64,000 bases of DNA, from NCBI GenBank assembly GCA_921293015.1, contig OV121091.1, forward strand, positions 9,081,755-9,145,754, given 5' to 3'. This document shows, one piece after another, positions 40,703 to 51,649 of the stretch. Within the stretch, counting starts at the first letter, position 1. Every line of letters begins with the position of its first letter. The DNA comes from Phorcus lineatus. Its lineage: Eukaryota > Mollusca > Gastropoda > Trochida > Trochidae. The translations under genes and the position numbers were made by a program. Below the pieces are notes generated by a model. It ran no database searches, was not told the DNA's origin, and worked only from the letters and a program-made list of their open reading frames with translations.

Positions 40703-41640
40703 GCAGATGCAGTATCCCACCTTGTCCATTTAGATTAGCAATTGTTGTTTGATATTTATATTGTTACATCTGCAAGATAATAAAAAAATGTATTGTAACA
40801 TGTTGATTAAAAATCTAATTTGGTTACAAATAAGAAGTGCTATCTTTATGTGACAGTGCTATTTATCTATAATTTTCTGTATCATGTCTTTCGTATTATT
40901 TTATTTATTACAAGATATATATTTGTACATTATTATTATTATAGGAAGACGACTTGGAATCCCCAATGGCATATTATAATAATCTTTGAATAAATTTTAT
41001 GAAATGATTTACACTATCTTTTTCTGCTATAGTTATTAAAGTATATATGGTAAAAGCAAATATAATGACCAGATGGCTGAAACAGACTATAACTAATCCC
41101 CCTATTGAAATTCCAATTAAAACTCTCGTCACGCTCAAATGCATATTTCATTTTGGAGCTAGCTGATAGCTAACCGTTTAAGTGTCCAGCCAGCCTCTAC
41201 CGTTCCCGAGCAAATGATATCCACAGACTACCAACTTCTGCCGCAATTCTGCAGATTCCTCCGAACTAGACCCATACCAACGGTGGAGAGAACTTCCTGC
41301 TGCACCAAGACGAGAGGCTAGTTATCTTCTCATCTTTTGAGAACCTGCATCATCTTGAGGGGGTACGATAGAGGCTGGCTTGGACACTTAAACATAGTTT
41401 ACTGTAAACTTTTGGAGCGACAGCTCACTGCCTCTGAACCAGGGCTAGTTAATCCCTTGTCATGACAAATAGAGTGTTCTGGTGAGCAAGTGCATGCTGG
41501 GGCGTCCTATAAATGGTCAGCCTAACTATGTTGTCTTTGTCCGTATTGATTTAGATTCTAAGAGTGGAAAGTAACTCCCTAATTAACTCAATTTAAAAAA
41601 TTCCATTTTGGCAAAACCCTTGACACTTGCAATGGACACT
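40703..41640. other. Unassigned stretch containing a hairpin element
   Basis: Only the inverted repeat at 41,176-41,393 is recognised. Confidence 0.3.
41176..41393. mobile_element. 218 bp inverted-repeat element
   Basis: The left arm 41,176-41,202 (GTTTAAGTGTCCAGCCAGCC then TCTACCG) and right arm 41,366-41,393 are reverse complements except for one inserted base and one substitution; the loop is 163 bp. MITE-like. Confidence 0.75.
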
Positions 41641-43290
41641 AGATGGGTTCTGCATCTTTTGGCAATTGCAAGAGTTGTACAGTTTTCTTAGTGACACTCT
41701 TTCAAGAGTTTAGGTGGAGCTATACCGTCTGTGACCACTGCACTTTCATTACCACCAAACGCACTGAAACCATACTCTTCTTTGTTAAGAACAGTCCTCA
41801 GCTGCAGCCAAGTGTTAACTTGCTCGAGATGTTGGTGGCGTTCTTTCTTTTTGAACGTATATCGTGGAAGCAATGTTCAAATAAAGTAATGTGTTCAAAG
41901 TCCGCCCTCGACATCCTACGGGTAGAGTCCTGAAACTTAGGTTTCACCAGCTTCCTGAATTTTGTCCTTTGAAGCAGTAGCATTTCCAAAAACCAGTTAT
42001 TTTTCTTGAAGGGCAGAAGATACAGATAGGTAGCTGAAATACCTGACCTTTCCAAATCCATATATTGACGATGTTGTGTCACATCAAGAAATGGCATGGA
42101 GAAATGGTAGAAGTTTACACATGCTCTCTCCGATTGAAGTTGAGCTATTGAATTGAAATGATGCATGTCTCGTTTGCATATAGACTGATGACATTCTGTC
42201 CAAATGATGAATAAGCAGGACACCAGTGTCATCAAAAATCACGTGAACAGATTGGTGACTTCTTCATAACAGCAAATGTAATTGCTTGGGTGTTCTTTTT
42301 CAACGTAACTTCACCAAAAGATTTGTTGATTAGATTTTCTTGGATCTTATTGACAACTTCTATTTTACATTTCCGAACCTATTTAAATTTAAAAGGCTAC
42401 TTACTAATAATAACACAAAGGTGCTGAAAAAGCTTGCTAAATTTATCAACATTATTTTCAAGAATTGCTAATTCTTTTAGTATGAATGAGGAGTAATTTA
42501 ATCAATAGAAATACAACTGCACAATACATGCTCTATAAATATATAAAACAAATTTTACAAGTTATAGATATTGTATGAAATGCTATTGAAATGTGTATAT
42601 GATTATATCTTGTAACAGACATATCTATTTCTATAGATTTGTTTATATTACTGCATTATGTGAATATTTGTCTGTCTCTGCTGTCTTGATTAATTAGTAT
42701 TTAATTTTGTATATCATATTTTTGCTCTTGTACCACCGTTGGCGGCGATATGAGCCTAATAAATGAGTCTGAATCTGAATCTGAGTCCATTGGCAATGTT
42801 TCGTAGCTGTGAATTTTCTCCCCTTTGAATGGGCTGTAAGTTTTCAGGAATTCCAAGATGGATTGCATATCCTTGATTTCTTGAGAGATATGCCCTTAAT
42901 TGAAATCAAGAGCACAGAGCACGTACTGCATCTGTGTACTGTGCTATCACATGAGACAGCAAGCACATGTTTCGTGCTCCATCTTTGTGGTTGTTGATGT
43001 TGAGATCTCCCTGTATCTTTCCAGCTCTAATTTGGGACAGTTCAATAGTCACATCGCTCCATATGCCACTCCAGAACAGGCTGTCTTTTCTTCGTACTGT
43101 GAAGAAGCCATCTCCAAGGGATGTGAAAAGACAGGTACATGGATTCATCCGATTTTGAAAGTAGAGTCCACAGTATTTTGCATCTTTTTTGTGACCAGTG
43201 GCAGCAAACCAAGGTCACATATCTTGAGAGGCCTTAATATACAGCCGCCATTTCTTGTCGTTCAGCCCGAATAAACACCTGGACAACAGA
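41640..43290 (-). pseudogene. Fossil of an unnamed repeat-associated protein family
   Basis: Minus strand, frame-switching. N-terminal part (about 43,260-42,800): GDGFFTVRRKDSLFWSGIWS then DVTIE. C-terminal part (about 42,330-41,640): KIQENLINKSFGEVTLKKNT, DDTGVLLIHHLDRMSS (acidic DxD-like block), KLLPFLHAIS*CDTTSSIYG then FGK, and GIAPPKLLKECH*ENC. From memory, many cnidarian and mollusc genomes carry multicopy uncharacterised proteins with RRSDkFWsGiWSDmtIEQ and LLFiHAisGCDTTS..fGiGK in this order. The DDTGVLL block hints at a PIN/FEN-like metal-binding fold, which is inference. An AT-rich insertion with a LINE-like tail splits the two halves. Dead copy. Confidence 0.6.
42340..42785 (+). 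mobile_element. Probable LINE 3' end inserted in the unnamed pseudogene
   Basis: Ends in a GTACCACCGTTGGCGGCGAT stem followed by GAGCCTAATAAATGAGTC and a TGAATC repeat, the arrangement (short GC-rich stem, AATAAA-like word, simple-repeat tail) seen at the 3' ends of the other LINEs here. Upstream TKVLKKLAKFINIIFK resembles a LINE C-terminus. The left edge is uncertain. Confidence 0.5.
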
Positions 43291-43384
43291 TATGAAGAAA
43301 AGACATGAAGTTCAACCACTATTTGGCATTCTTTGAATTCTCGCGGTATAAATTCTGTTGAATATGACTGTCAGTTAGGGATCA

Positions 43385-44880
43385 CTTTCTCTTTATTTGC
43401 TTTAACTTTGTTTGGAAAGGAAAGCCAGATAAAATAAAACGTAAAATAATAACCCAAAATTACACTGAAGGAGGCTTCAGAGTACCGGATATACGAAATA
43501 CATTGCTTTCACAAAAAATAAGCTGGGTGAAAAGACTTTATAATTCTGATGAACTAAAGACATTGTTTCAATTAAATATATCTCCCTCACATAATGATTT
43601 CTATCAGTACAACGAAGAATCAATTATCAATGATGTAATGAATTTTGGAAAGATGTCTTACATGCGTGGGGTCACTTCATAAAACAAAAAGGAAATAATG
43701 TTAAAACCCAATCCGCTCTCTTATCTCAGCCAATATGGAGAAATGATAACATAAAAATAAACAAGAAAACTTTAAACAAGAGCATGTCAACCGCGGGTAT
43801 TTTCTTTATCAATGATGATGTGGAAGATGATAGTAAGTTTCTCGACTATGAAAAGATTATCCAGACCTACCAATGTAAGTTAAACTTTCTGGATTACGCG
43901 GGTATTGTTCAATCAATAAAGGGGTACTTTAAAAAATCAAATGTCTCTATAAATAGAAAACTCAACACCCCGTTCATCCCGTATTTAATTGAAGATATTG
44001 TTACTAAGAGAAAGGGATCCAAAGCCTTCTACGACATATTGCAAGAAAAACCAAGTAAAGATAATGACTGTAAATATAAACGAAAATGGGAAAAAGTTCT
44101 CAAATGCTCGATCAATGAAGAAGAATGGAAAATAATACACAAAGTACCTTTTACATCTAACCTTAGCTCAAAATTAACATGGTTTCAATATTCCGTTCTA
44201 CATAGAATTTTACCTACAAATGATCTCTTACATAAGATGAACATTAAAGATACAAATACATGTAATTTATGTGAAAAAGAAAGCCAAACTATAATCCATC
44301 TGTTTTACGATTGTCAATATGTAGTTGAGATTTGGAATAAATTCAAAAAATGGTTAGAAGATGTTACAGGTGATAAGATAGAATTATCAAAAAGAATTAT
44401 ATGTTTCGGATATCCGGAAAAAAGAAATAGAATACTGAATATGATCATAACTATCGTGAAATATAACATATTTAAATCTAAGAATATCGAGATGAAACCA
44501 ACTTTTAGTAGCATTAAACAAGACATCAAAAACGCATACAACATCGACAAATACAACACATACTCAACTTGTAATTATTCGAAATTTATGAAATTCTGGT
44601 CGATTTGTCATCTACTCTTCTAAAATGATTAAAGATTTGCTTGTTTTGAATTTGTAATGACATCCTTTTTCCACTGCAGCTGAGGAATCGTTAACGTTTA
44701 GTTTCATTTGTAACCAACAAAGGCAATGCTGATACCTCCTTTATCATTTATATCATGTATCTATTTCTGTCAAAATGTACCATCCACAACCATGTATCCC
44801 TTACCCAACACTGTGTAAAAATTGATGTATGATTTCTTGTATATGTACCACAAAAATAAATAAATAATAAAAAAAAACTT
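43385..44880 (+). mobile_element. LINE B-type 3' half with poly(A) tail
   Basis: Starts within the thumb: ITQNYTEGGFRVPDIRNTLL then SQKISWVKRLY (about 43,445-43,540), then 43,550-43,700 in shifted frames, then the long frame at 43,784. It ends with CAAAAATAAATAAATAATAA and an A8 run at 44,878. 5'-truncated. Same clade as 8.8-10.1 kb and 33.8-34.3 kb. Confidence 0.85.
43784..44623 (+). pseudogene. LINE B-type ORF2 C-terminal domain
   Basis: A 279-residue open frame, unusually long for this window. It is the post-RT region: KAFYDILQEK, W.KVLKCSINEEEWKIIHKV, SSKLTWFQYSVLHRILPTND, CNLCEKESQTIIHLFYDC (a C-x2-C...H-x4-C knuckle, about residues 165-182), IWNKFKKWLEDVTG and ICFGYPEKRNRIL. In LINEs of this group the knuckle is thought to bind nucleic acid. 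The frame is really open upstream of the ATG in part. The antisense insertion at 33.8 kb is the same segment. Confidence 0.85.
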
Positions 44881-46077
44881 TCTCTTTATTCAGCAACTCA
44901 GTTTCTTTAAGTTCCTTATTAACATGTTGGCGTTAGTAGAAGTCTCTGATTCTCCACCTTAGAGCTGATTGTTGTCTCAGTGAAACACTACTACGATGTA
45001 TAAAGCTGCACTGGTCAAGAGACAGGTTATATGGAATTTAGTAAAACTTATAAGATCAAGGGTTAAAGAAAATGTAGAGTGGCAGAAGCTTGCATCATTT
45101 ACGGGTGTTATGCCTCTCATTAATTCATTGCCGATAGCCAGGAGAACATTTAGTACCAGGGATTCGAGCATGTCAATATTTATGTTTTTCACATGTTTTC
45201 AAAGGTCATTTGCCTGCCTTACTCTTTCCTCAACATCAGGTTCTTCTTCCAAATATAAATGTTGTAACATAGAATTTGCCTTGTTCAAAAAATGTGAAAA
45301 AGGATGTATTGACGTCATATTGTACCCAACGACGTTGCCTGGCATCGTATTATCCGTTGTATGCATGGCCTGAAGAGGTTCATAGAGCCGAACGCGTTAG
45401 CCATAAAAGATGGATCGTTTTTACTTCTAAATTCATTTTTTGTCAATATATATTGCCTGGCAAGGACGTCGTGTATAATATGACGTCATTACATTCTTAC
45501 ACCCTGATATCAATAAGTTTATATCTCTTATGAATAACCAAAGTAAATCTCATTTAGAAAATTTGTCCATTTGTATACACAAAGCGTCTATGTTTAGAAA
45601 GAATGTGTTACTACCTGTAAATGTATAACTATGTACTATGTACTACAGGCCTGTGGCCTCTCAGTATGGAAATAAAACTATTCACATACTTACATCACAA
45701 TAGAAGTTACGCTAGGATATGAAAACAAGACATTGAGTTCTAGAATTTAATCTAATTGAAAACCGTTCGATAAATCTGCTTACTTTTGTTTCTAAAAGCT
45801 TATTATTATCAAAATGTAATTAATACATTGGGAAATTTTCCGTTTCAACGCTCCAATAAATATTTAGTCAATGGTATTGTACGGTTTTGTGGATGATTCA
45901 TCTAAGATATGTGTAAATTCATGGGTAATTTTAACTTCATTTAAGTTTTTCCAATGTATTTTTCTTTGCAATTAGAGGATGTGATGGCATAGAGAACATT
46001 TTTCCTATTACAATTAATATTTTTTCTTACAGAAAATACTTTTTCATTTTCATTTCATTTCGGTATCACTCCTATGT
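44881..46077. other. Unassigned stretch with a LINE-like 3' end
   Basis: At 45,640-45,690, TACTACAGGCCTGTGGCCTC followed by GGAAATAAAACTATTC resembles the 3' end of LINE A (GGGCCATGTGGCC ... CAAATAAAG), so a short LINE A-like tail probably ends near 45,685. An open frame at 44,996-45,373 has no motif. Confidence 0.4.
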
Positions 46078-46094
46078 AAAAAAAAAAAAAAAAA
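46078..46094. repeat. Poly(A) run
   Basis: Seventeen consecutive A; possibly a retrotransposed tail, but the sequence to its left is not recognised. Confidence 0.9.
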
Positions 46095-46681
46095 GAGCCG
46101 ACTATGAGAAAGTGCCAAGAGTTCTAGGATGTTCAAGACTGTTCCAAATTTTTGATTTACACAAAACTTTTTCCACTTCTTTACTTTGATGTAAAATTGC
46201 TAAGTTTTTCTCAATTATTGCAGCAGCACTCTGATGGTTGGTATTGGTGGAAACCAACGGACAATACCTGTACCACACTGTTTGTTACATTTAGGATCTC
46301 TGAGTCATAAAGTCACCATAGTGACAGTGATAGTGACGATTGTGCAATACGTGATGACTTGGGGTGGGAAAGTTGCCTAACAAAACAACGTATTGAAATA
46401 TCCAGATTTTTTCCAAATTAATTTTACAGGTAAATACCATATCAAAGAGATTTTTTAGTTGCACTCGTCGGAAAGGAACATCTTGGATGTACAAAGTTAT
46501 CTCATCCTAGCAGTGATTATTGATTGTTTCATGCGCTATGTGAAACATAGATGTACTTTTGTTGGCGATGAACTGTTGTTGAGCGACCTGTGGAACGATA
46601 GAAAACTTAACAATGCAAATATATTAAGGACATATAGTATAGAAAAATGACAGAGAACCAGAAAGCTATCTAGTCTGTTCT

Positions 46682-46845
46682 ATGTCAAGATATCAGCGCT
46701 GTGTTACCATCTCCTTATGTGCAGAAACTGGTAGATATACCCAACCATCAAAACCTCTCGAATCTCGCTATCGGCTTTTCTGTAAAAAATATATTAGAAG
46801 ACGAAACACACTTCCTGATAGACTGCTCCATGTATGCCGATATGT
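46682..46845 (+). mobile_element. LINE C-terminal scrap
   Basis: Reading across two frames: AETGRYTQPSKPLESRYRLF then EDETHFLIDCSMYAD. This matches the 'iE.GRy..pk.p...R.C..C....EDE.HFl..C..Y' knuckle of CR1-like LINEs, with one frameshift. It stops at a (TG)n/(G)n tract. Confidence 0.6.
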
Positions 46846-46905
46846 GTGTGTGTGCGTGTGTGTGTGGGGGGGGGGGGGGGGGTTGTGGGCGTGTGTGTGT
46901 GTGTA
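46842..46905. repeat. (TG)n with a G17 run
   Basis: TG dinucleotides either side of seventeen G (46,866-46,882). Confidence 0.93.
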
Positions 46906-47350
46906 CCAACCGGCGAGTCGCGTCAGATGTTGAGAGAGAGGTGTCATGTCAGCTATTTTTTTAATTTAGGTCAGGGGAAACCCAATATCAATAATGCAAA
47001 CAAACGCACATAATTTGATTCAGACATCCTTGAGTGTTTTTATCAGACGAAATTTACATTGTTTCACAATTGTAGAAAAAAAATATTAACAAATTAAATT
47101 AATTACATGACTTCCGGTCTATTCAGCGGCAGCAACATTCACGGGGGTCGTTTATATTCACATTAACTTCAACTTTTCCTCACAAACAAATTCAATGAAT
47201 GTCCCTCCAAAACGTAGACGTGCCATCATTGATAGTGATTCAGCTTCTGAGTGAGTACTGTCATTTCCTCTCGTTGAACTGTTCTGTAACGTCATCTATA
47301 CGTGTTCACATGTTCACGTTCACACGTTCACGTTTGAATACGTTGTGAAC
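46906..47350. other. Unassigned stretch
   Basis: A run of GTTCACA/CACGTTCACACGTTCACG words near 47,302-47,333 is a short local repeat. No protein recognised. Confidence 0.3.
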
Positions 47351-47380
47351 GAACTTTGCCGAATGTCAACGAATGTTTGA

Positions 47381-48091
47381 TTGGCTCCTGGAAATGATTG
47401 GCTGAATGGGTACAATACCTACTACAGTCCTGCTATTAAGATATCCGACTACGATCGTTTATCCGGTGGTGTTTGTCTATGTGTACGTCAATCGATTAGC
47501 AGATTCTGTACTCTTATTCAGACCGATATGGACAACCTTATCGGTTTCTCCATATCTAAAGATTTGTCTAAAATTGATAAAGATATAAAGTTGTTATGTA
47601 CCTATATTCCTCCGTCTGGATCCTCAAATTACAACAATGTTACCACAAAATGCAATATTGTAAAGTTAGATGAATATTTGATAGATAACTCTGAAATATT
47701 TTCTGACTGTTATAATCTAATTTGTGGGGATTTGAATGCAAGAACGGGTGAGAAAAACAACCCCGATGTTACCATGCATGACGATATCATAAGAGACAAT
47801 ACTCCCTTCCCTGAGGAAGAGGATGATCCTGTTGAGGACCGTAACTCTCACGAGAAAATTGTAAATAGATTTGGTCAAATCCTGATGGATTTATGCTATG
47901 CTTTTAAACTTTATATTATTAATGGAAGGGTCTACGGAGACAGAAATGGTGAATTCACTTATTGTGGCCAACAAGGATCAAGCGTAAATGATTATTTTAT
48001 AAGTTCCCCAGATCTAATTCAGTACATTGATTGTTTTAATGTTGGTGATAGCTTTGATACTGATCATTTTCCATTAGAATTGAACTTGTAA
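47381..48091 (+). pseudogene. LINE A endonuclease domain
   Basis: A 236-residue frame of the AP-type endonuclease of LINE ORF2. Landmarks: WLNGYNTYYSPAIK, RLSGGVCLCVRQSI, LLCTYIPPSGSSNY, YNLICGDLNARTGE (catalytic Asp and Asn of GDxNA), LYIINGRVYGDRNGEFTYCG, SSVNDYFISSPDLI and DSFDTDHFPLELNL (catalytic Asp-His). These active-site residues are preserved. The N-terminal third with the first metal-binding Asn and Glu (ETW-type) is missing or lost by shift before 47,381. It stops just after the domain. Confidence 0.88.
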
Positions 48092-48269
48092 ATTTCCCAA
48101 TATGAATGTAAAAAATGATTTACATACAGAATTTTATATATCAGAGAAAATCACATGGAATAACTCATTTTCTAATATTTTTTGGATACCATAAAGCACA
48201 CGATGATAGAGAGTAAACTCTATTTGATGAAATTGAAAATAATGTTGAAAGTGCAATTAGTCATTTAGT

Positions 48270-48691
48270 TGATATTGTATTAGAATCGGCTACTTGCATG
48301 AAGAAGACATTTAGAAATGGACCACTATCCACTAATGAAAGAACATTTAATCAAGGATGTAGACAAGCAAAAAAGAAAAGCACTTAGTAGATTTAGAACA
48401 CAACGATCTGTCGCAAACAGAACATCATATTGTAAAGAAAGAAATCACTATAAATCTTGTTGCAGGAAGTTCAAATATAACTTATGTAGACAAACAGTAG
48501 AAAAACTTCAAAGAAGCATTACTAGTCCATCTACTTTTTGGAAACAGATAAGATCATTACACAATAGACCAAAACAGAAGAATTTTATATCTAAAACAGA
48601 ATGGTTAAATCACTTTAAAGATGTATTGTCCAATGGCAATGTATTTAGACAGCGTCTGGACAATGATATCGATACAACTTATTCTTATTGA
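48270..48691 (+). pseudogene. LINE A linker region
   Basis: From about 48,270 (VESAISHLVDIVLESA) a frame switch leads to the open frame at 48,317-48,691: KEHLIKDVDKQKRKALSRFR, NHYKSCCRKFKYNLCRQTVE, PSTFWKQIRSLHNRPK and EWLNHFKDVLSNGN. It is the endonuclease-RT linker; the last motif precedes the RT fingers, as WFSYFSNLLNP does in the first copy. No catalytic role. Confidence 0.7.
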
Positions 48692-48907
48692 TGCATTCAT
48701 ACTTGACTCACAAATAACGGAACAGGAAATTACGTCATCTATAAATAAGCAAAAAAAATGGAAAATCTGCTGGTCCTGATCAAGTGGTAATAGAAATGAT
48801 TAAGTGCTGTCAATTTGAAATTATGTCATTTCTTCTCAAATGTTTCAACACACTTTTTGACATTAAATATTTCCTAGTATAGCTGATCTCGATCTGAAAT
48901 AATCCCT

Positions 48908-49966
48908 TTGCATGAGAAAGGCGATCAAAGAAACCCTGATAACTACAGGGGAATATCATTAATGAGTGTTATTGGGAAGGTCTTTACTTTCATTTTAAAT
49001 AAAAGACTCACTAATTGGGAAAATATGAGAGACAAGATTCCCGAGGTACAAGCTGGAATTACAAAGAATTTTTCTACTACAGATCATATTTTTACTTTAT
49101 ATGCTGTTATTCAAAAATGTCTATCACGTCGAAAACACAAAGTTTATGTAGCCTTTATCGATTTCAAAAAAGCATTCGATACTGTTGATCGTTGTAAACT
49201 ATGGTACTGCCTCAAAAAAGCTAGACTACGAGGAAAGATGTTTAACATGTTAAAATCAATATATTCAATTGTTAAATCATGTGTGCGTAGAGATTATGGT
49301 GTTACTGACTTTTTCGATTGTCCATCTGGGTGGCGCCAGTGTTGCATATTGAGTCCTTTGTTATTCTCATTTTTCATTAGTGAATTATACTATGATATTG
49401 CACGTAACGGTAAACATGGCATACAGATGTTTCCTGATATCATGGAAATCCTTATGCTTCTTTTTGCGGATGATGTTATTTTAATGTCTGATACCGTAAT
49501 TGGTTTACAAGACCAGCTAAATGTATTACATATATACTCTAAAGAATGGAAACTAAATTTAGCTCAAACAGAAATCATAGTATTTAGAAAGGGCGATCCT
49601 TTAAGCTGTAAGGAAAAGTGGTATTTTAATGGAGATGAACTTAATATAGTAAACGGTTATAAATATATTGGTATAATGTTTAACTCAACTTTGAACATGG
49701 AAAAATGTGTATTAGATTTATCATTGCGTGGCAAACGAGCATTATTGCATATCATGTCTGTTTCCCACAAACTTGGAGTTTTGACACCAAATGTATTTTT
49801 TAAGTTAATTGATACTCAGATACAACCAATCCTGTTGTATGGATCTGAAGTGTTGGGTTATCAAAGATATGAATGTTTAGAAAGGATTCATTTACTAGCT
49901 GGTAAAATGTTTTTATGTGTTGGAATGTCTACTCTAAATTGTATGGTTTATGGTGAATGCGGAAGA
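48908..49966 (+). pseudogene. LINE A reverse transcriptase domain (second copy)
   Basis: RT of the long LINE copy: NPDNYRGISLMSVIGKVF, EVQAGITKNFSTTDHIF, motif A VAFIDFKKAFDTVDR, motif B WRQCCILSPLLFSFFI (ancestral QG changed to QC), motif C LLFADDVILMSD, KYIGIMFNSTLNMEK, PILLYGSEVLGY and YGECGR, where the frame runs into the nested element. The catalytic Asp residues are kept, but the QG-to-QC change in motif B is unusual. Upstream, GKSAGPDQVVIEMIK at about 48,765-48,810 is in another frame. Confidence 0.85.
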
Positions 49967-51017
49967 TAGCCACTATATGCAGTGGTTCAAGTCTTACTTA
50001 ACCAACAGAACTCAGATGGTCATTACGGATGGGAATCGATCTGATAGCGCTGTACTAGAGTGTGGTGTACCGCAGGGCTCTGTCCTTGGACCAGTTCTTT
50101 TTAATCTTTATATTAAAGAGCTTGGATCCATCATTGAAGAAAATCACTTCAACCGCCATCAATACGCTGATGATTCTCAGGTATACAAGTTCTTCCTTCC
50201 AAACCCAGCAGCATCCAAACTTGCCATAGATGATCTCGGCGTCTGTTGCAGTAACATAAAGTCATGGATGTATATTAACAGGCTCAAGTTAAACTCTGCC
50301 AAGACTGAATGCATGCTTGTTGGCCAAGAGAAACGACGAACTCTTTGTGAACTTGATTCGTTCACTTTTGATGAATCCATCATTTATTTCTCTGACAAAG
50401 TTAGAGATCTTGGGGTGGTTATTGACTCTAATCTTTCACTTGACTCTCACGTGACCAAGGTCATTCAAACATGTTTTATGTCACTCAGAAACATAGGCCA
50501 TATCCGCCAATATCTTACAGAGGAATCTGCAATAACTCTTGTACTCTCTCTCGTCTTGACTAAACTGGACTATTGCAACTCTTTGCTGACAGGTGCTACA
50601 AAAACACAGTTAAACCGATTACAGCGAGTCCAAAATGCAGCAGCCCGAATTGTCTCACGCTCTAAGAAGTATGAACACATAAAACCTATCCTTGAGTCTC
50701 TCCACTGGTTGCCGATTGAACAGAGAATCCAGTACAAACTCCTGTGCACTGTTCACCGATGTCTCTCAGGCACTGCACCAGCATACCTGTGTAACCTTGT
50801 CACTCCATACCTTCCTACTCGTTCACTGCGGTCTGAAGATAAGAAGTTCCTGGTGGTGCCAAAGGTCCGAACATCTCTTCACGGCCGGCGATCATTCTCT
50901 TATGCCGCTGCAACAGCGTGGAATTCCGCAGCACAGTATCTTCGACAATGTGACAATCTTGCTTCTTTCAAATCCCAGCTTAAGACTCATCTCTTTAGAC
51001 TGGCCTATTCTCAGTGA
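49950..51017 (+). pseudogene. Nested LINE RT (motif B on) and C-terminus
   Basis: A 355-residue uninterrupted frame; the first ~6 residues belong to the host LINE. Landmarks: HYMQWFKSYLTNRTQMV, GVPQGSVLGPVLFNLYI (motif B), HQYADDSQVY (motif C), KLNSAKTECMLVG, VRDLGVVIDSNLSLDSHV, LTKLDYCNSLLTG, RLQRVQNAAARIV, PILESLHWLPIEQRIQYKLL and YLPTRSLRS. This LHWLP-type end without a Cys knuckle is diagnostic of the L2/CR1 group. Motif A is missing, so the enzyme is incomplete; otherwise no stops or shifts are visible, and it ends naturally at TGA. Confidence 0.9.
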
Positions 51018-51113
51018 CTCCCTATGCCTTCTCTTTGTGCGCTTTGAGCATGTCTTTTGACATGGATACATGCGCCTTATAAAATTGTCTGTTATATATT
51101 AATTCACAAATAA
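49966..51113 (+). mobile_element. Nested L2/CR1-like LINE 3' portion
   Basis: A 5'-truncated LINE of a different clade inserted into LINE A. It begins within the RT, just before motif B, and ends in ATGCGCCTTATAAAATTGTC, like the GCGCTATATAAA end I recall for L2 elements. A short AAGAT occurs at both edges (49,963-49,967 and about 51,113-51,117) and may be the target-site duplication. Its reading frame is intact from end to end, so it is much younger than its host LINE. Confidence 0.85.
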
Positions 51114-51649
51114 GATGTTTAAAATACTGGTTTAAGATTTTACGTATGCCAGAACACCGCCTTCCAAAGATAGCTTACAACATGATGTTTCACCTTGATA
51201 GCATCGGCAAAATTACATGGGTATCATACATTAGACAATTATTATTTTCTCATGGATATGGTTTTATTTGGCTCAACCAAAATGTTTGTCAGCAACAGAT
51301 GTTTTTCAAAGTTTTTCGTAACGTTGCAATTAATATGTTCTATCAAGGATGGCAATCAATTATAGAAAGCAGTTCACGGTATGATTTGTATAGAAAGTTT
51401 AAGAGTTCATTAGAACCAGAAAAATATCTATTAGTCTTGACGAATAATCTTTTAAGAAAGTTATATATCAAATACAGACTTGGTTTGTTAAAACTTATGA
51501 TTAACTATGAAAGGTTTATCTCGCTTGAGAGAACACAAAGACTATGTCCATTATGTAATGCTGCTATAGAAGACGAAATGGAAATTCGTGATCCATGCTG
51601 TGTCTGCAAAAACTTATACTATTCTTTGTTTAATACTACATGTCGTTAA
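51114..51649 (+). pseudogene. LINE A C-terminal domain resuming after insertion
   Basis: KYWFKILRMPEHRLPKIAYN begins at about 51,121 and continues in the open frame from 51,146: VSYIRQLLFSHGYGFIWLNQ, FQGW-like YQGWQSIIESSSRYDLY, LLRKLYIKYRLGLLKLMINY and RTQRLCPLCNAAIEDEMEIR. It parallels residues about 105-270 of the frame at 2,208-3,167 segment by segment, which proves that it belongs to the LINE interrupted at 49,966. The expected final H/C of the knuckle is degraded. Confidence 0.82.

Noticed and set aside
41798-42235. Minus-strand 145-codon frame starting MMTLVSCLF
   Set aside because: Shadow frame. The homologous frame of the fossil is the neighbouring one, with DDTGVLLIHHLD and CDTTSSIYGFGK, which is broken by stops.
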